From Bacillota bacterium (GTDB lineage: Bacteria; Bacillota; Bacilli; Alicyclobacillales; SLC66), in assembly GCA_021846285.1 (NCBI GenBank), contig JAJZCB010000041.1:1-32035 (forward strand): a DNA stretch of 32,035 nt, in the 5' to 3' direction. Positions within the stretch are counted from its first letter, which is position 1, and each line of letters opens with the position of its first letter. This document shows positions 9,210-17,304 of this stretch, piece after piece. Made by a program: the position numbers and the translations under genes. The notes under the pieces are model-generated. The model saw only the letters and a program-made list of their open reading frames with translations, was not told the DNA's origin and searched no databases.

Positions 9210-10303
9210 CGGGCAACACCTGCCATGGAGTAGTGATCAACCAGAACCTGCGCATACTCAATAACCCTTAGTCTGGACAGCAGACCCGCCCGGCGCAGAG
9301 TCTGATGCGCAAATATGGCGCGCCCTGGTTTCGCGTTCGCTTCAAACAACACCACGCGTCCGTCAGTCGATATCCCCATATCGAGACCGAGTTCACCCAG
9401 GTTTTTATCGAGACGCCGGACCAGCACGCGACAGACGGTGATTGCCGCCGCTTCCAGTTCGTCTCGGACGGCAGGGGCGGTGCGACCGTACCAGTTGGTC
9501 AATACCCGCTCAGCTTCCTCCACTCTCCCGCCGCTGTGGACATGAGTCGTGATGCCGTCACGGCTGCCGACCTTGGCCCCGATCGCCACAACCTCCCAGT
9601 CGTCATTGGTTGTACGATGGAGATGCACGCGAAAGTCGGTCTTACACCCCTCGTGGACCGCGAGTGAGATTTCCTCCTGAACAATGGACTGCGCTCCACC
9701 AAGATGTGACTTGCAAGCCAAAACGCAATCCCTGGCCCGCGAGTAAAAATAACTGCGCACATCAGCCCCCTGGCGCGTATCCAGCCGATATCTGGCGCCA
9801 TCTCTGGACGCTCGGCAGATACCCTCCCCAAAGCTCCCTGCAATCGGTTTGACAAACAGGGCTCCATACTCTTCCAGCCATTGTTCCACCTTCTGCTGAT
9901 TCCACTCGGTCATCGTCATCGGTAAAAATGCCTGCGTTTCGCGTTCATCGCGTAGTACTTTGTCCACCTCGCGTTTATTGAAAAAACGTTCATTGAAATA
10001 GGGAACGCCCCGATCGCGCAGTTGTTGTTTGACCGCCGCCGTCACAGGCAGCATTTCTTCGCGGCGCGTGGGAATGCGATTGTACACAACCGTTGGCATC
10101 GGCTGCATCCGGTATTCAAAGTTGGTCGCCAGTCCATATCCGACGACCGCGTTACCGTCGGGGTTGCGTAGTGCCTGGCTAGTCACGCTGTAGGCGACCA
10201 CACCTCTTTCTTCGGCTGTTCGCAATAATGAGCGGACATAGGGGGAGCGTTCATTTTGTTCGCCGACCAAAATTCCGATGACGCAATCGGTGTCTCGTTT
10301 CAT
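9206..10303 (-). CDS. YheC/YheD-family ATP-grasp ligase (fourth gene of operon)
   Basis: This 365-residue YheC/YheD-type ATP-grasp protein has the family motif VVYNRIPTRREE (about 72-83), the ATP-binding lysine and glycine loop in LFVKPIAGSFGEGI (K152), FRVHLHRT in the middle (about 224-231), a substrate-side THVHSGGR segment, and the metal ligands D308 (GELGLDMG) and E321/N323 (FEANAKPG). All catalytic positions are intact. It starts one base after the stop of the ligase-fusion gene, with AAGGAGG inside that gene's end acting as ribosome site, and its end overlaps the next gene by four bases. It resembles its neighbour at 8133-9209 most closely, suggesting an old tandem duplication. Confidence 0.9.
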   Translation of the reverse strand: MKRDTDCVIGILVGEQNERSPYVRSLLRTAEERGVVAYSVTSQALRNPDGNAVVGYGLATNFEYRMQPMPTVVYNRIPTRREEMLPVTAAVKQQLRDRGVPYFNERFFNKREVDKVLRDERETQAFLPMTMTEWNQQKVEQWLEEYGALFVKPIAGSFGEGICRASRDGARYRLDTRQGADVRSYFYSRARDCVLACKSHLGGAQSIVQEEISLAVHEGCKTDFRVHLHRTTNDDWEVVAIGAKVGSRDGITTHVHSGGRVEEAERVLTNWYGRTAPAVRDELEAAAITVCRVLVRRLDKNLGELGLDMGISTDGRVVLFEANAKPGRAIFAHQTLRRAGLLSRLRVIEYAQVLVDHYSMAGVAR

Positions 10304-10304
10304 G

Positions 10305-11798
10305 TCACCGCCTCCTTATCGCCTGTTCGAAGTAAACCGCCTGACCGCCGCGCCCCTTTGCAGAAGATGTACGCATACTGGCCACCGGAATTTGCCATGC
10401 GGCTCGAAGATCGACCGTTTCATCCCATACCTCGTCGCTCCGGATCATAGAGAATAGCAGATCAATCGCCGATTTGTAATCTTCGTAGGTGCGGGTGGCC
10501 TTAACGTGAGCATACACTTCCTCTGACATAGGCAGTAAATAGTCACGATCACTCTTGTAGAAGGCACGCACGCGATCTGAACTGTGCAAGGGCAAATATG
10601 GCAAATTCTCATGATGCTGCGCCACGATGTACGCCAGTGCCAAAGCGCCCAGTGCGATCGTGGGGTCGAGCACAAAACTGGCTGGCGTTCTATACTCAAA
10701 TCCTCCGTACGACTTGTGCCGGACATCTCCCAGAAATCCATACTTGGGACGCCTGCGCGCCGCTGTCAACGGATCTTCGATCAACATCAGAGGCAAACCC
10801 ACATACACGTCAAGCAGACTCACAATTCTCCCGGTAAACGGAACACCGCTAAAATGGATGTGCCCTCCGATAGGAAAGCGTTCAAACGGAGCGCTTCCTG
10901 CTACCCACTTGGGATTCATTCGTTTCGCCAACTGACCGGCTTCCCGCAAAGTCACTTTAATGTTGGCGCACAGTTGCTCCGGGGTGAGCGCTGGTTTCGG
11001 CCGCAGTTCCGCAAGCGGCCGCCGCGAACGATCGCCTCCAAACGTCCGATCGTCGCAACCGACACTTCCCAATGTGGGAAAATAGCGGGACGCCAGCACC
11101 AGGTTCCCCTGTTTTGACCTCAGCATGAACTCCAGATCTGTGCCCAGCATTATGGCTCTCTTGTCGCCTTTTTTGATGCGCTCTTCCATCTCCAGGTAGG
11201 TATTCGCCGCCTCCGCGTACAATTGCAGGACTCGACCCTTGAGTACGGGAGTTGCAGCGACGTCCAGCACCATCAGTCGCTGATGGACGGTGACACCGAT
11301 GCTCACCAGGCCAAATTCCAGACCTAAGGCATGGATAGAGCGAACGGCCAGAAGACACACTTTGCGGGTTTCATCATCGTACTCCATCGGCACTTCCGAA
11401 AAGGTATCCAGCACCTGGTTGATGCGCTTTGACAGCCACACCGTCTTGGCGTCCGTTCTAAAACACGTCAGCGCCTTGAGGTTGAACACGGGAATTCGAT
11501 AGTGCCGAACAAGCTGCGTGCGCAGTTCAGTCTCATCGTCCTGGCTGCGACTGCGGGGGCAGTTTACACCCGCCCTGCGCAGAGACTTCAGCATAGCTCG
11601 ACGGGATTCCGCCAGGAGCAGAGACTCCCGTCTGTTGATGACCCAGTGTCCGCGATCGGGATCATCGGTGTTGCCGTAGCGGATGACTATATCGTCTGCC
11701 GTAACCATGCGCAGTTCCTGCGCGGGCACAAGGCCGGGCACTTGTCTGGCCAGCCGCTCCGCAGAGGTCTGGCCACTATGCAGCAGATAAAACGTCAC
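10305..11798 (-). CDS. Putative amidoligase: phiEco32-type COOH-NH2 ligase fused to an ATP-grasp-like N-terminal half
   Basis: The 497-residue protein has two parts. Residues about 215-480 match the COOH-NH2 ligase type 2 family (glutamine-synthetase-like fold, first noted in phage phiEco32): LGTDLEFML (218-226), ELRPKP (264-269), GGHIHFSG (311-318), GLPLMLIED (334-342), GFLGDVRHKSYGGFEYRTPAS (354-374). Family members are predicted to form amide bonds using ATP. Residues 1-210 resemble the C-terminal ATP-grasp subdomain of the neighbouring YheC proteins, but the acidic and Asn metal ligands appear replaced (FGLVSIGVT, VLDVAATPV), so this half is probably non-catalytic. The start is GTG at 11798 with GGGAGG eleven bases ahead; 18 bases separate it from the preceding gene. 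No phage genes are nearby. Confidence 0.85.
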   Translation of the reverse strand: MTFYLLHSGQTSAERLARQVPGLVPAQELRMVTADDIVIRYGNTDDPDRGHWVINRRESLLLAESRRAMLKSLRRAGVNCPRSRSQDDETELRTQLVRHYRIPVFNLKALTCFRTDAKTVWLSKRINQVLDTFSEVPMEYDDETRKVCLLAVRSIHALGLEFGLVSIGVTVHQRLMVLDVAATPVLKGRVLQLYAEAANTYLEMEERIKKGDKRAIMLGTDLEFMLRSKQGNLVLASRYFPTLGSVGCDDRTFGGDRSRRPLAELRPKPALTPEQLCANIKVTLREAGQLAKRMNPKWVAGSAPFERFPIGGHIHFSGVPFTGRIVSLLDVYVGLPLMLIEDPLTAARRRPKYGFLGDVRHKSYGGFEYRTPASFVLDPTIALGALALAYIVAQHHENLPYLPLHSSDRVRAFYKSDRDYLLPMSEEVYAHVKATRTYEDYKSAIDLLFSMIRSDEVWDETVDLRAAWQIPVASMRTSSAKGRGGQAVYFEQAIRRR

Positions 11799-11816
11799 AA
11801 CGTATTGCGCCTCCCT

Positions 11817-12974
11817 TCACGCCTGTCTGGTGCCCGCAAGTCTAAGCGCAAAGCGAATCGGTCGCAAAAAGGACAGGTCGACAAGCTCCGGAGATCCATG
11901 CAACGTTGCAGGCGTCTTCCATGGCTTGGAGTTGACTTCGAGAATGTAAATACGGCCAGTTTCAGCAATTCCGAGATCAATGCCGAGTTCGCCGAGCAGT
12001 CGCTGTGAGCCATCTTCAACTACGGATGGGATCAAAGCAGCAAGGGCGTAAATCTGTCTGCGCACCCGCGTTGCCCGAAGTGGGGGGTCGACCTCTGAGA
12101 GAGCTGACAGCGAACACGCTTCTCCACCGGCTGTCAGGTTGGAGATGAACTCACCCTGCGCCGCTACCCTCATGTAGACCTTCGTACGTTTCCATGCACC
12201 AGTTCGATCTTTTTGCATGAGAACTCGAACGTCAAATGGCCGTTGCCCCCATTGCACGAGCGGAACGCCCTCCTGCACGATATGCGGAGTGCTCATGACG
12301 CGGGCCCGATATCGCCGGTAAATCTCCCTCATGCTGTCAGCGCGAAATTCTTCAGCAAGCCCCTGTTTGGTGCGAAGCGTCGCACCAAACCCGCCCTGGT
12401 CACGACTGATCTTGAGAATTCCCACACCCAGACTGCCATGAATCGGTTTCACGAACACAGTGTGATGGGATTTTGCAAATTCGTTCAGGACCTGGGGTCC
12501 GGTAACAAGAGCGGTACGCGGGAGAAACGTCCGCAGACGCGGATCCGATTGCAGCCAGGATGTAACCTCCCACTTGTCAAAGTACCCCCCATTGAACACA
12601 AAAGTTGCTTGTTGCAAGTACTCTCGCATCTTCAGACATGTCTCGCTGCGTTCGTAGCGACGCGAGACGATCTGATCGTAAATGACTGGGGGAATCCCAA
12701 GATCAGCCTTTTCCACCCTGGGCTGTCCTTGATCCCCACCATCGACAAGGATGAACCCGCGAAGGCGATGGCAAGCGACATCAACGGCCGCGGGATCAAA
12801 GACGCAGGCCAGGACGCCTTCCCCCTTTGCCGTCTCCAGATAACGCTGCAACACCGGGCCCTGCTTGCCCTGAAACACGCCATTGACGACTCGCGGCCTT
12901 GCCATGACGCCCATTTTCGGCAATCGCAACTGTCGGACTTCGGAGCATTGTAACAGCGAGGAATGCACAGTCAT
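11817..12974 (-). CDS. YheC/YheD-family ATP-grasp ligase (second gene of operon)
   Basis: This 385-residue member has a short N-terminal part ending in VIYDQIVSRRYE (about 97-108, the equivalent of the VxYNRIP motif), then the ATP-grasp core: VFVKPIHGSLGVGI (K176), FDVRVLMQKD (247-256), ELGIDLGI (D333) and ILEVNSKPW (E346, N348). Catalytic positions look complete. Its ATG overlaps the stop of the first operon gene by four bases (ATGA). The family is known from Bacillus as spore-coat-associated proteins of unknown reaction. The position two genes after cotE supports a role in the spore envelope; the substrate remains unknown. Confidence 0.9.
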   Translation of the reverse strand: MTVHSSLLQCSEVRQLRLPKMGVMARPRVVNGVFQGKQGPVLQRYLETAKGEGVLACVFDPAAVDVACHRLRGFILVDGGDQGQPRVEKADLGIPPVIYDQIVSRRYERSETCLKMREYLQQATFVFNGGYFDKWEVTSWLQSDPRLRTFLPRTALVTGPQVLNEFAKSHHTVFVKPIHGSLGVGILKISRDQGGFGATLRTKQGLAEEFRADSMREIYRRYRARVMSTPHIVQEGVPLVQWGQRPFDVRVLMQKDRTGAWKRTKVYMRVAAQGEFISNLTAGGEACSLSALSEVDPPLRATRVRRQIYALAALIPSVVEDGSQRLLGELGIDLGIAETGRIYILEVNSKPWKTPATLHGSPELVDLSFLRPIRFALRLAGTRQA

Positions 12975-14437
12975 GCTCCGCCTTCCCCTTTCGCGATCAG
13001 GTGAAAACCCGTGCTAAACACAGCATATTCAAGGACCCTTTGCAGTGACAAACGCCTTGCCTCGGGATCGATCAGGCGAAACATCTGACGACCCGGACAG
13101 GGATTGACCTCCAGAATATAGGCCCGTCCGAATCGATCCAGGGCTACGTCAACACCAAGTTCCGTCAGGGATGGATGATCAGCGGCCACTGCAGAAAATG
13201 CGGCCAGCGCAGCCGTTCGACCTGTACGCACACCATGCCGGAATTGGGAAATCTGCTCTCTATGCAAATACTGCTCGACAGCCGTCAACGAGAGCGCCTT
13301 GGCGCCGGTGTGAAGATTCGTGGTGACAGCGTCAGGGCGGCCGACTCTCGCGACGCTGCCCGTACAGTCAGCCTGTCCACCAGGGCGCGCCTGCACCAAA
13401 AAACGCAAATCAATCGGAGCGCCCGTCACGGTGCGCATCAATTCCACAGTTCCTTGTGCAATCCATGCAAATTCCGATGTCGCCGCGGTGAATCGGCGCA
13501 GCAGCGCTTCATCGTCCTTGAGAATCTCGCCGCCGCGATTCCGTTGCGCCTCTTTTAACAACAGATACCCTGGATGGAGAGCCACGATCCGCGTGATCTT
13601 CTGGCCCTGAGTGCCGCGCGCCGGTTTGAGGTAAACGTCGCCAAGCACCTTGACGGCCTGCAGTAGGTCTTCGGCAGAACGAATCGGGTACATCGGCGGC
13701 AAAAAGGGCTGAACACCTGGCGCCGAGGACAACACGTTATGCAAGAGCCATTTTTCACTCTTTTGTCTGGGTAGTGTACCAAGCACCGATGTTGCAAGCA
13801 GCAATTCTTCGTCGCGGCTCATCATCTTCCGCACCCGGGCAGGCCGCAAAACAGTTCTGCGCCACACAAAATCCGGCCACGGACAGTCTTCGAGAACCCA
13901 TTTTGAGCGGCTTGGGTAGTAACGATAGGCGCGTGTTTCTTGACTTCTGGCGCGCAGACGCCCCGGCGCCAACACGAAAAAATCGACGTGTGCTTCGCGC
14001 GCCAAAATCGCCATATCTGCAAACAGCCGCGTCTGCGGTCCGAACAGACTCGTGGCGCCCGGCATGGCATAGACTGCGATTGCCGGCCCCAACCGTATCG
14101 TATCGCCATCGAGAAAGGCGCGAACTGGGTAGTTTGGCAAATGGAGTCGAGAACACGTCGACGCACTGAGTTCGATAGACGGCGGTTCCGCTCTGATCAT
14201 TTGCCACAACCGCGCCCTGATGACATCCATTCCATGGGGGTAAGACGGTCCTCCGGCCCCTTGTGGAGCGCTCGACACCGTATCGGCGCGCAACGGCGCC
14301 GTTCGCAACCCGTACTGCACAACGCGAGGAGTGTCTCCTTCTCCATACAGTCCACTGGTTCTAACCATGAGAGTGTCCAGTTGGATCCGAAGACCACCAC
14401 GGCGGGCATTCCGAACGCGGCGCAAAACCCGATTCAT
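12971..14437 (-). CDS. YheD-like ATP-grasp ligase, long form (first gene of operon)
   Basis: This 488-residue protein is the long YheD-like form. The first about 110 residues resemble the beta-rich N-terminal domain of YheD (a segment RIQLDTLMVRTSGLYG and the polar stretch after it), then LGPAIAVYAMPGATSLFG and VDFFVLAPG of the pre-ATP-grasp domain. The ATP-grasp core has VYLKPARGTQGQKI (K271; the last glycine of the loop is changed), IDLRFLVQARPG (342-353), ELGVDVAL (D430) and ILEVNPCPG (E443, N445). I chose the ATG at 14437 because AAGGTGG lies just before it; a frame-extended ATG at 14485 has only a badly spaced ribosome site. It follows the cotE terminator, so the operon probably has its own promoter, which I could not identify. 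Confidence 0.88.
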   Translation of the reverse strand: MNRVLRRVRNARRGGLRIQLDTLMVRTSGLYGEGDTPRVVQYGLRTAPLRADTVSSAPQGAGGPSYPHGMDVIRARLWQMIRAEPPSIELSASTCSRLHLPNYPVRAFLDGDTIRLGPAIAVYAMPGATSLFGPQTRLFADMAILAREAHVDFFVLAPGRLRARSQETRAYRYYPSRSKWVLEDCPWPDFVWRRTVLRPARVRKMMSRDEELLLATSVLGTLPRQKSEKWLLHNVLSSAPGVQPFLPPMYPIRSAEDLLQAVKVLGDVYLKPARGTQGQKITRIVALHPGYLLLKEAQRNRGGEILKDDEALLRRFTAATSEFAWIAQGTVELMRTVTGAPIDLRFLVQARPGGQADCTGSVARVGRPDAVTTNLHTGAKALSLTAVEQYLHREQISQFRHGVRTGRTAALAAFSAVAADHPSLTELGVDVALDRFGRAYILEVNPCPGRQMFRLIDPEARRLSLQRVLEYAVFSTGFHLIAKGEGGA

Positions 14438-14571
14438 GGTACCACCACCTTGGCGACGCACCTGTTTGAGGCGGGCCTCATCCATTCCTCAGCAGCAGCC
14501 CGCGTCGCCCAATGATCGCCTGATCCTAGTTGGCCCGCCAATAACGCGATGCTGACAGATCCCCGCTTTAT
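14438..14571. other. Leader of the ATP-grasp operon
   Basis: The 134 bases between the cotE terminator and the first ligase start should contain the operon promoter. I found no convincing sigma-A, sigma-E, sigma-K or sigma-G type pair of boxes. The rule used was a recognisable -10 (TATAAT-, CATANNNTA- or CATACTA-like) with a plausible -35. Confidence 0.4.
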
Positions 14572-14595
14572 AAAAAAAGGGGCGCTAAGCGCCCC
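14572..14595 (-). terminator. Strong intrinsic terminator of cotE
   Basis: On the minus strand the perfect stem GGGGCGC/GCGCCCC (14595-14579, loop TTA) is followed directly by seven T. It lies 33 bases after the cotE stop codon and separates cotE from the ligase operon. Confidence 0.92.
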
Positions 14596-14628
14596 GCATC
14601 GTTAGCGACCATTGGTGTGCGGGTATAC

Positions 14629-15153
14629 TCACAGTTGCGAGTCCTCGTCGACGGAACTGTCGTCTTCCTCGAAACTCTCTTTTTTGTCCCTCGGTTCGCA
14701 CGTCATTACCCATACTTTCGTGCGACCAACCACTTCGACAGCCAGTTCCGCTTCAACGCGAACCGCAATTTCCGTTCCGCCATCCACAACGGTTGCATCC
14801 AGACAGTTGGGTTGTTGAACAACTTTCACGGTGACATCGAGGTCATCATGGAAGCAATGAGGATCCAGGTCGCTCAGCGCAACGTGCTCGACATAAGACA
14901 TCGTGTCCTTGGCAACGGCCGTCTCACTGTTACCGTTATAGGAGTGCCACACATTGATGTCAAAACGTCCATGAATCTCCACCACATCTCCCACAAGAGA
15001 GCCCTCGCACGAATGGTTCATCACCCAGCAACCGCCAATCGTTGTCGGACGATTGGCCGGACGAATCGTATACGTGCTTTGGGAGTATTTCGTTCCCTTG
15101 CCGCATACGGCACTGGTGATGATCTCGCGGCACCCGGTATCTGTTGCGAGCAT
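14629..15153 (-). CDS. cotE: Outer spore coat morphogenetic protein CotE
   Basis: CotE builds the layer on which the outer coat of the endospore assembles. The 174 residues match Bacillus CotE throughout: CREIITSAVCGKGTKYSQST (8-27) at the start, then WVMNHSCEG, FDINVWHSY, KVVQQPNCLDATV and the AVEVVGRTKVWV segment, ending in an acidic tail (FEEDDSSVDEDS), a hallmark of the family. The start is the ATG at 15153; AGGAGGT lies nine bases upstream. A GTG one codon earlier is also possible, and a longer frame up to 15210 has no homology. It is monocistronic: a strong terminator follows. It neighbours miaB and mutS in Bacillus too; here the ligase operon lies between. Confidence 0.95.
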   Translation of the reverse strand: MLATDTGCREIITSAVCGKGTKYSQSTYTIRPANRPTTIGGCWVMNHSCEGSLVGDVVEIHGRFDINVWHSYNGNSETAVAKDTMSYVEHVALSDLDPHCFHDDLDVTVKVVQQPNCLDATVVDGGTEIAVRVEAELAVEVVGRTKVWVMTCEPRDKKESFEEDDSSVDEDSQL

Positions 15154-15423
15154 CACTCTGCTACCTCCTCGTTTTCGTTTCAGAATCACAGTTGGGCGGG
15201 TGACAGCCATGGCAACAGTCCAGCCGGTTTCTGTACTCCATCTGTATGCCGTTCGCCCACTATTGGTGAGAACGGCCTAACGGCCTTTGCCCACGCCCAC
15301 AGTCTCCATATGGTATGTACGGAACATGCGCGTTGACACGCAAACGAGCGCCCAAAATCGGACGCCCGCATCACGGGTATGGGTCTGATCGCTTGCGCGT
15401 GAGGAACAATCGGCGACAGAGGC
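15154..15423. other. cotE upstream region
   Basis: The 270 bases contain a sporulation-type -10 candidate (15309-15317), a tandem eight-base repeat aacggcct-aacggcct (15271-15286), and the cotE ribosome site. No clear terminator for the upstream dipeptidase gene is visible. Confidence 0.4.
15309..15317 (-). promoter_or_regulatory. Possible sigma-K/sigma-E -10 element for cotE
   Basis: Minus-strand CATACCATA fits the sigma-K -10 pattern CATANNNTA and is close to the sigma-E pattern. A GTCAAC about 14 bases upstream could be the -35 but the spacing is short. In B. subtilis cotE is read by both sigma-E and sigma-K, which motivates the call. Confidence 0.35.
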
Positions 15424-16377
15424 CTACTGCGCCGGCAGAATTTGCGAGAACACTCGCAACCAATTCCCGCCGGCCATCTTGGCCAATACATCAGACCCGT
15501 ATCGGCGTTCCAGTTTCTCCAGCAATTGCGGATAGTCGGATCCATGGCGAAGATCCGTCAGTGTCGTATCGATCCCGTCAAAGTCAGAGCCGAGCGCCAC
15601 GCCGTCAGGGCCGGCGACGGTCAGTAAATGGTCGATATGCCGGAGCAAATCCTCGCTGGTGAGCATGGCTCTATCACCCACAAAACTGGGCACAAACGTG
15701 GCGCCGACGAGTCCACCGGTGGCGGCAATGCCGCGAATCTGATCATCACTCAGATTGCGCCGATGGGCGTGAACCGCCGCGGCGTTGCTGTGCGACGCAA
15801 CGACAGGTCCCCCATAAATCTCAAGCACATCCCAAACTCCGCGCTCGGCTAGATGAGAGACGTCAACAACCATGCCAAGCGTACGCATGGTCAGCACTAC
15901 CTCGCGACCAAAATGGGTAAGACCTGCGCCGCGCGCTTCCCCCACCCCATCCGCTACGCTATTGGCGCCGTTCCATGTCAGTCCGATCAATCGCACGCCA
16001 AGGCGAAACAGGGTATGGAGCACCCCAATCCGCCCTGCCAGCGCATCCGCACCCTCCAATGACAAAATGGCGCCACGATGCCCGCTTTGAAGCACCGCTT
16101 TGAGATCAGAAACCGAGAAGACAGGAGTGACGACCCCTGGTTTTTCCACTTCACGATAAAATCGATCCAGTGAGGCCAGAACCTTGTACAGTTGCTCGCT
16201 TGGAGACAGACTGGGTTCCACAAAAGTGACAAACACCTGCACATCAATGCCACTGGCCTCCATATGTAAGTAACTCTGCTGCAACCTCGAATCCGGGTCG
16301 TAAAATCCCAGTCCTTCCCCCTCCATGCGATACAGAATATCCGCATGCCCGTCCACCACCACATGCCCGTTATACAT
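15424..16377 (-). CDS. Membrane dipeptidase (renal dipeptidase family, peptidase M19)
   Basis: Family members are zinc amidohydrolases that split dipeptides, including ones with a D-residue at the C-terminus. The 317-residue sequence shows the metal-ligand pattern in order: DGHADIL (H and D, about residues 9-15), LSLEGADAL (bridging Glu), VDVSHLAERG (His), VASHSNAAAVHAHRRNLSD (His and the conserved His-Arg segment) and GSDFDG (Asp). No signal peptide is present, so it is probably cytoplasmic. The ATG at 16377 has GGGGGAG about eight bases ahead. It follows ymdB by 35 bases and probably shares its transcript. In spore formers it could recycle cortex or wall peptides; this is inference. Confidence 0.9.
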   Translation of the reverse strand: MYNGHVVVDGHADILYRMEGEGLGFYDPDSRLQQSYLHMEASGIDVQVFVTFVEPSLSPSEQLYKVLASLDRFYREVEKPGVVTPVFSVSDLKAVLQSGHRGAILSLEGADALAGRIGVLHTLFRLGVRLIGLTWNGANSVADGVGEARGAGLTHFGREVVLTMRTLGMVVDVSHLAERGVWDVLEIYGGPVVASHSNAAAVHAHRRNLSDDQIRGIAATGGLVGATFVPSFVGDRAMLTSEDLLRHIDHLLTVAGPDGVALGSDFDGIDTTLTDLRHGSDYPQLLEKLERRYGSDVLAKMAGGNWLRVFSQILPAQ

Positions 16378-16412
16378 GGCCCAATGCTCCCCCTTCTGTT
16401 CATGCCGCCGCC

Positions 16413-17189
16413 CTATTCGGCTATGGCAATTCGCTCGATCTGTGTCGCACGCCCGCCAGAGGCAACCGTCAATAGAACTGCCGACAGTTGCCTCGGACCA
16501 TCCGCCACTGAAAATCTGGCTGGCATTTGATCGATAAACCGCCTGATCACCGTGGCGCGCTCCACACCAAGAATGCCGTCTCGGGGACCGGTCATGCCGA
16601 CATCCGTAAGAAATGCGGTGCCATCAGGCAAAATACGTTCGTCTGCCGTTTGAACGTGCGTATGCGTTCCGATGACGGCTGACACCCGCCCGGCCGCATA
16701 CCATCCCATGGCCAATTTCTCCGAAGTGGCTTCGGCGTGAAAGTCCACAAATATATGATCCGTGACGGAAGCCAATTGGTCAACAATGTGATCCAATGTT
16801 CGAAAAGGGCAATCAGACAAATTCATAAATGTGCGCCCAATGAGACTAACAACCGCAACTGGCTGCACCCCCACCTGCACAACCGTATATCCCTGCCCCG
16901 GCGCCTCCGGATGCAGATTGGCAGGCCGGCAGATACGCCGATCACCCGACAGCAGTGAGAAGATCTCTTTCTGGTCCCATACGTGGTTGCCCAAGGTGAT
17001 GAGATCAACGCCACTGTCATATAGATGCTCCGCTGCCGCTTCGGTGACACCGCGCCCGTTTGCCGCGGAATTCTCACCATTGGCCACCACCAGGTCTGGC
17101 GCGTAATGTCGACGCAAATTTGGAAGCAACTCCCTCACGTACATGAGGCCCTGCTTCCCCGTCACATCTCCAATGAACAATATCCTCAC
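16413..17189 (-). CDS. ymdB: YmdB family 2',3'-cyclic nucleotide 2'-phosphodiesterase
   Basis: This calcineurin-like metallophosphoesterase hydrolyses 2',3'-cyclic nucleotides and in B. subtilis influences biofilm and motility gene expression. Conserved motifs: RILFIGDVTGKQG, VVANGENSAANGRGVT, TLGNHVWDQKEIF, FVDFHAEATSEKLAMGWY, VIGTHTHVQTADERIL and FLTDVGMTGPRDGILG. The family normally starts at M/V-RILFIGDV; here that corresponds to the GTG at 17189, nine bases after AAGGAG. The ATG at 17198 is only directly adjacent to the Shine-Dalgarno sequence and is unlikely. The 258-residue length is normal. It lies downstream of rny as in Bacillus, but an intrinsic terminator separates them. Confidence 0.93.
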   Translation of the reverse strand: MRILFIGDVTGKQGLMYVRELLPNLRRHYAPDLVVANGENSAANGRGVTEAAAEHLYDSGVDLITLGNHVWDQKEIFSLLSGDRRICRPANLHPEAPGQGYTVVQVGVQPVAVVSLIGRTFMNLSDCPFRTLDHIVDQLASVTDHIFVDFHAEATSEKLAMGWYAAGRVSAVIGTHTHVQTADERILPDGTAFLTDVGMTGPRDGILGVERATVIRRFIDQMPARFSVADGPRQLSAVLLTVASGGRATQIERIAIAE

Positions 17190-17271
17190 CAAACGCATCT
17201 CCTTGTCGCTTCCGCGAATCGCTGCTCAACCTGCCGCTCGAGACCAGACCTACTTTGCAACCACTATGGAG

Positions 17272-17304
17272 AAAAATAAGGGCAGCCAAAAGGCCGCCGT
17301 TATT
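17272..17304 (-). terminator. Intrinsic terminator after rny
   Basis: Minus-strand AATAAcGGCgGCC pairs with GGCtGCCcTTATT (13 positions, two mismatches) around a TTTT loop, followed by TTTTTC. It overlaps the last bases of the rny stop region and should end most rny transcripts before ymdB, which would then need partial readthrough or a promoter in the short gap. Confidence 0.8.

Noticed and set aside
8508-9233. 241-codon plus-strand frame opposite the last ATP-grasp gene
   Set aside because: Antisense to a gene with intact catalytic residues; no ribosome site or motif.
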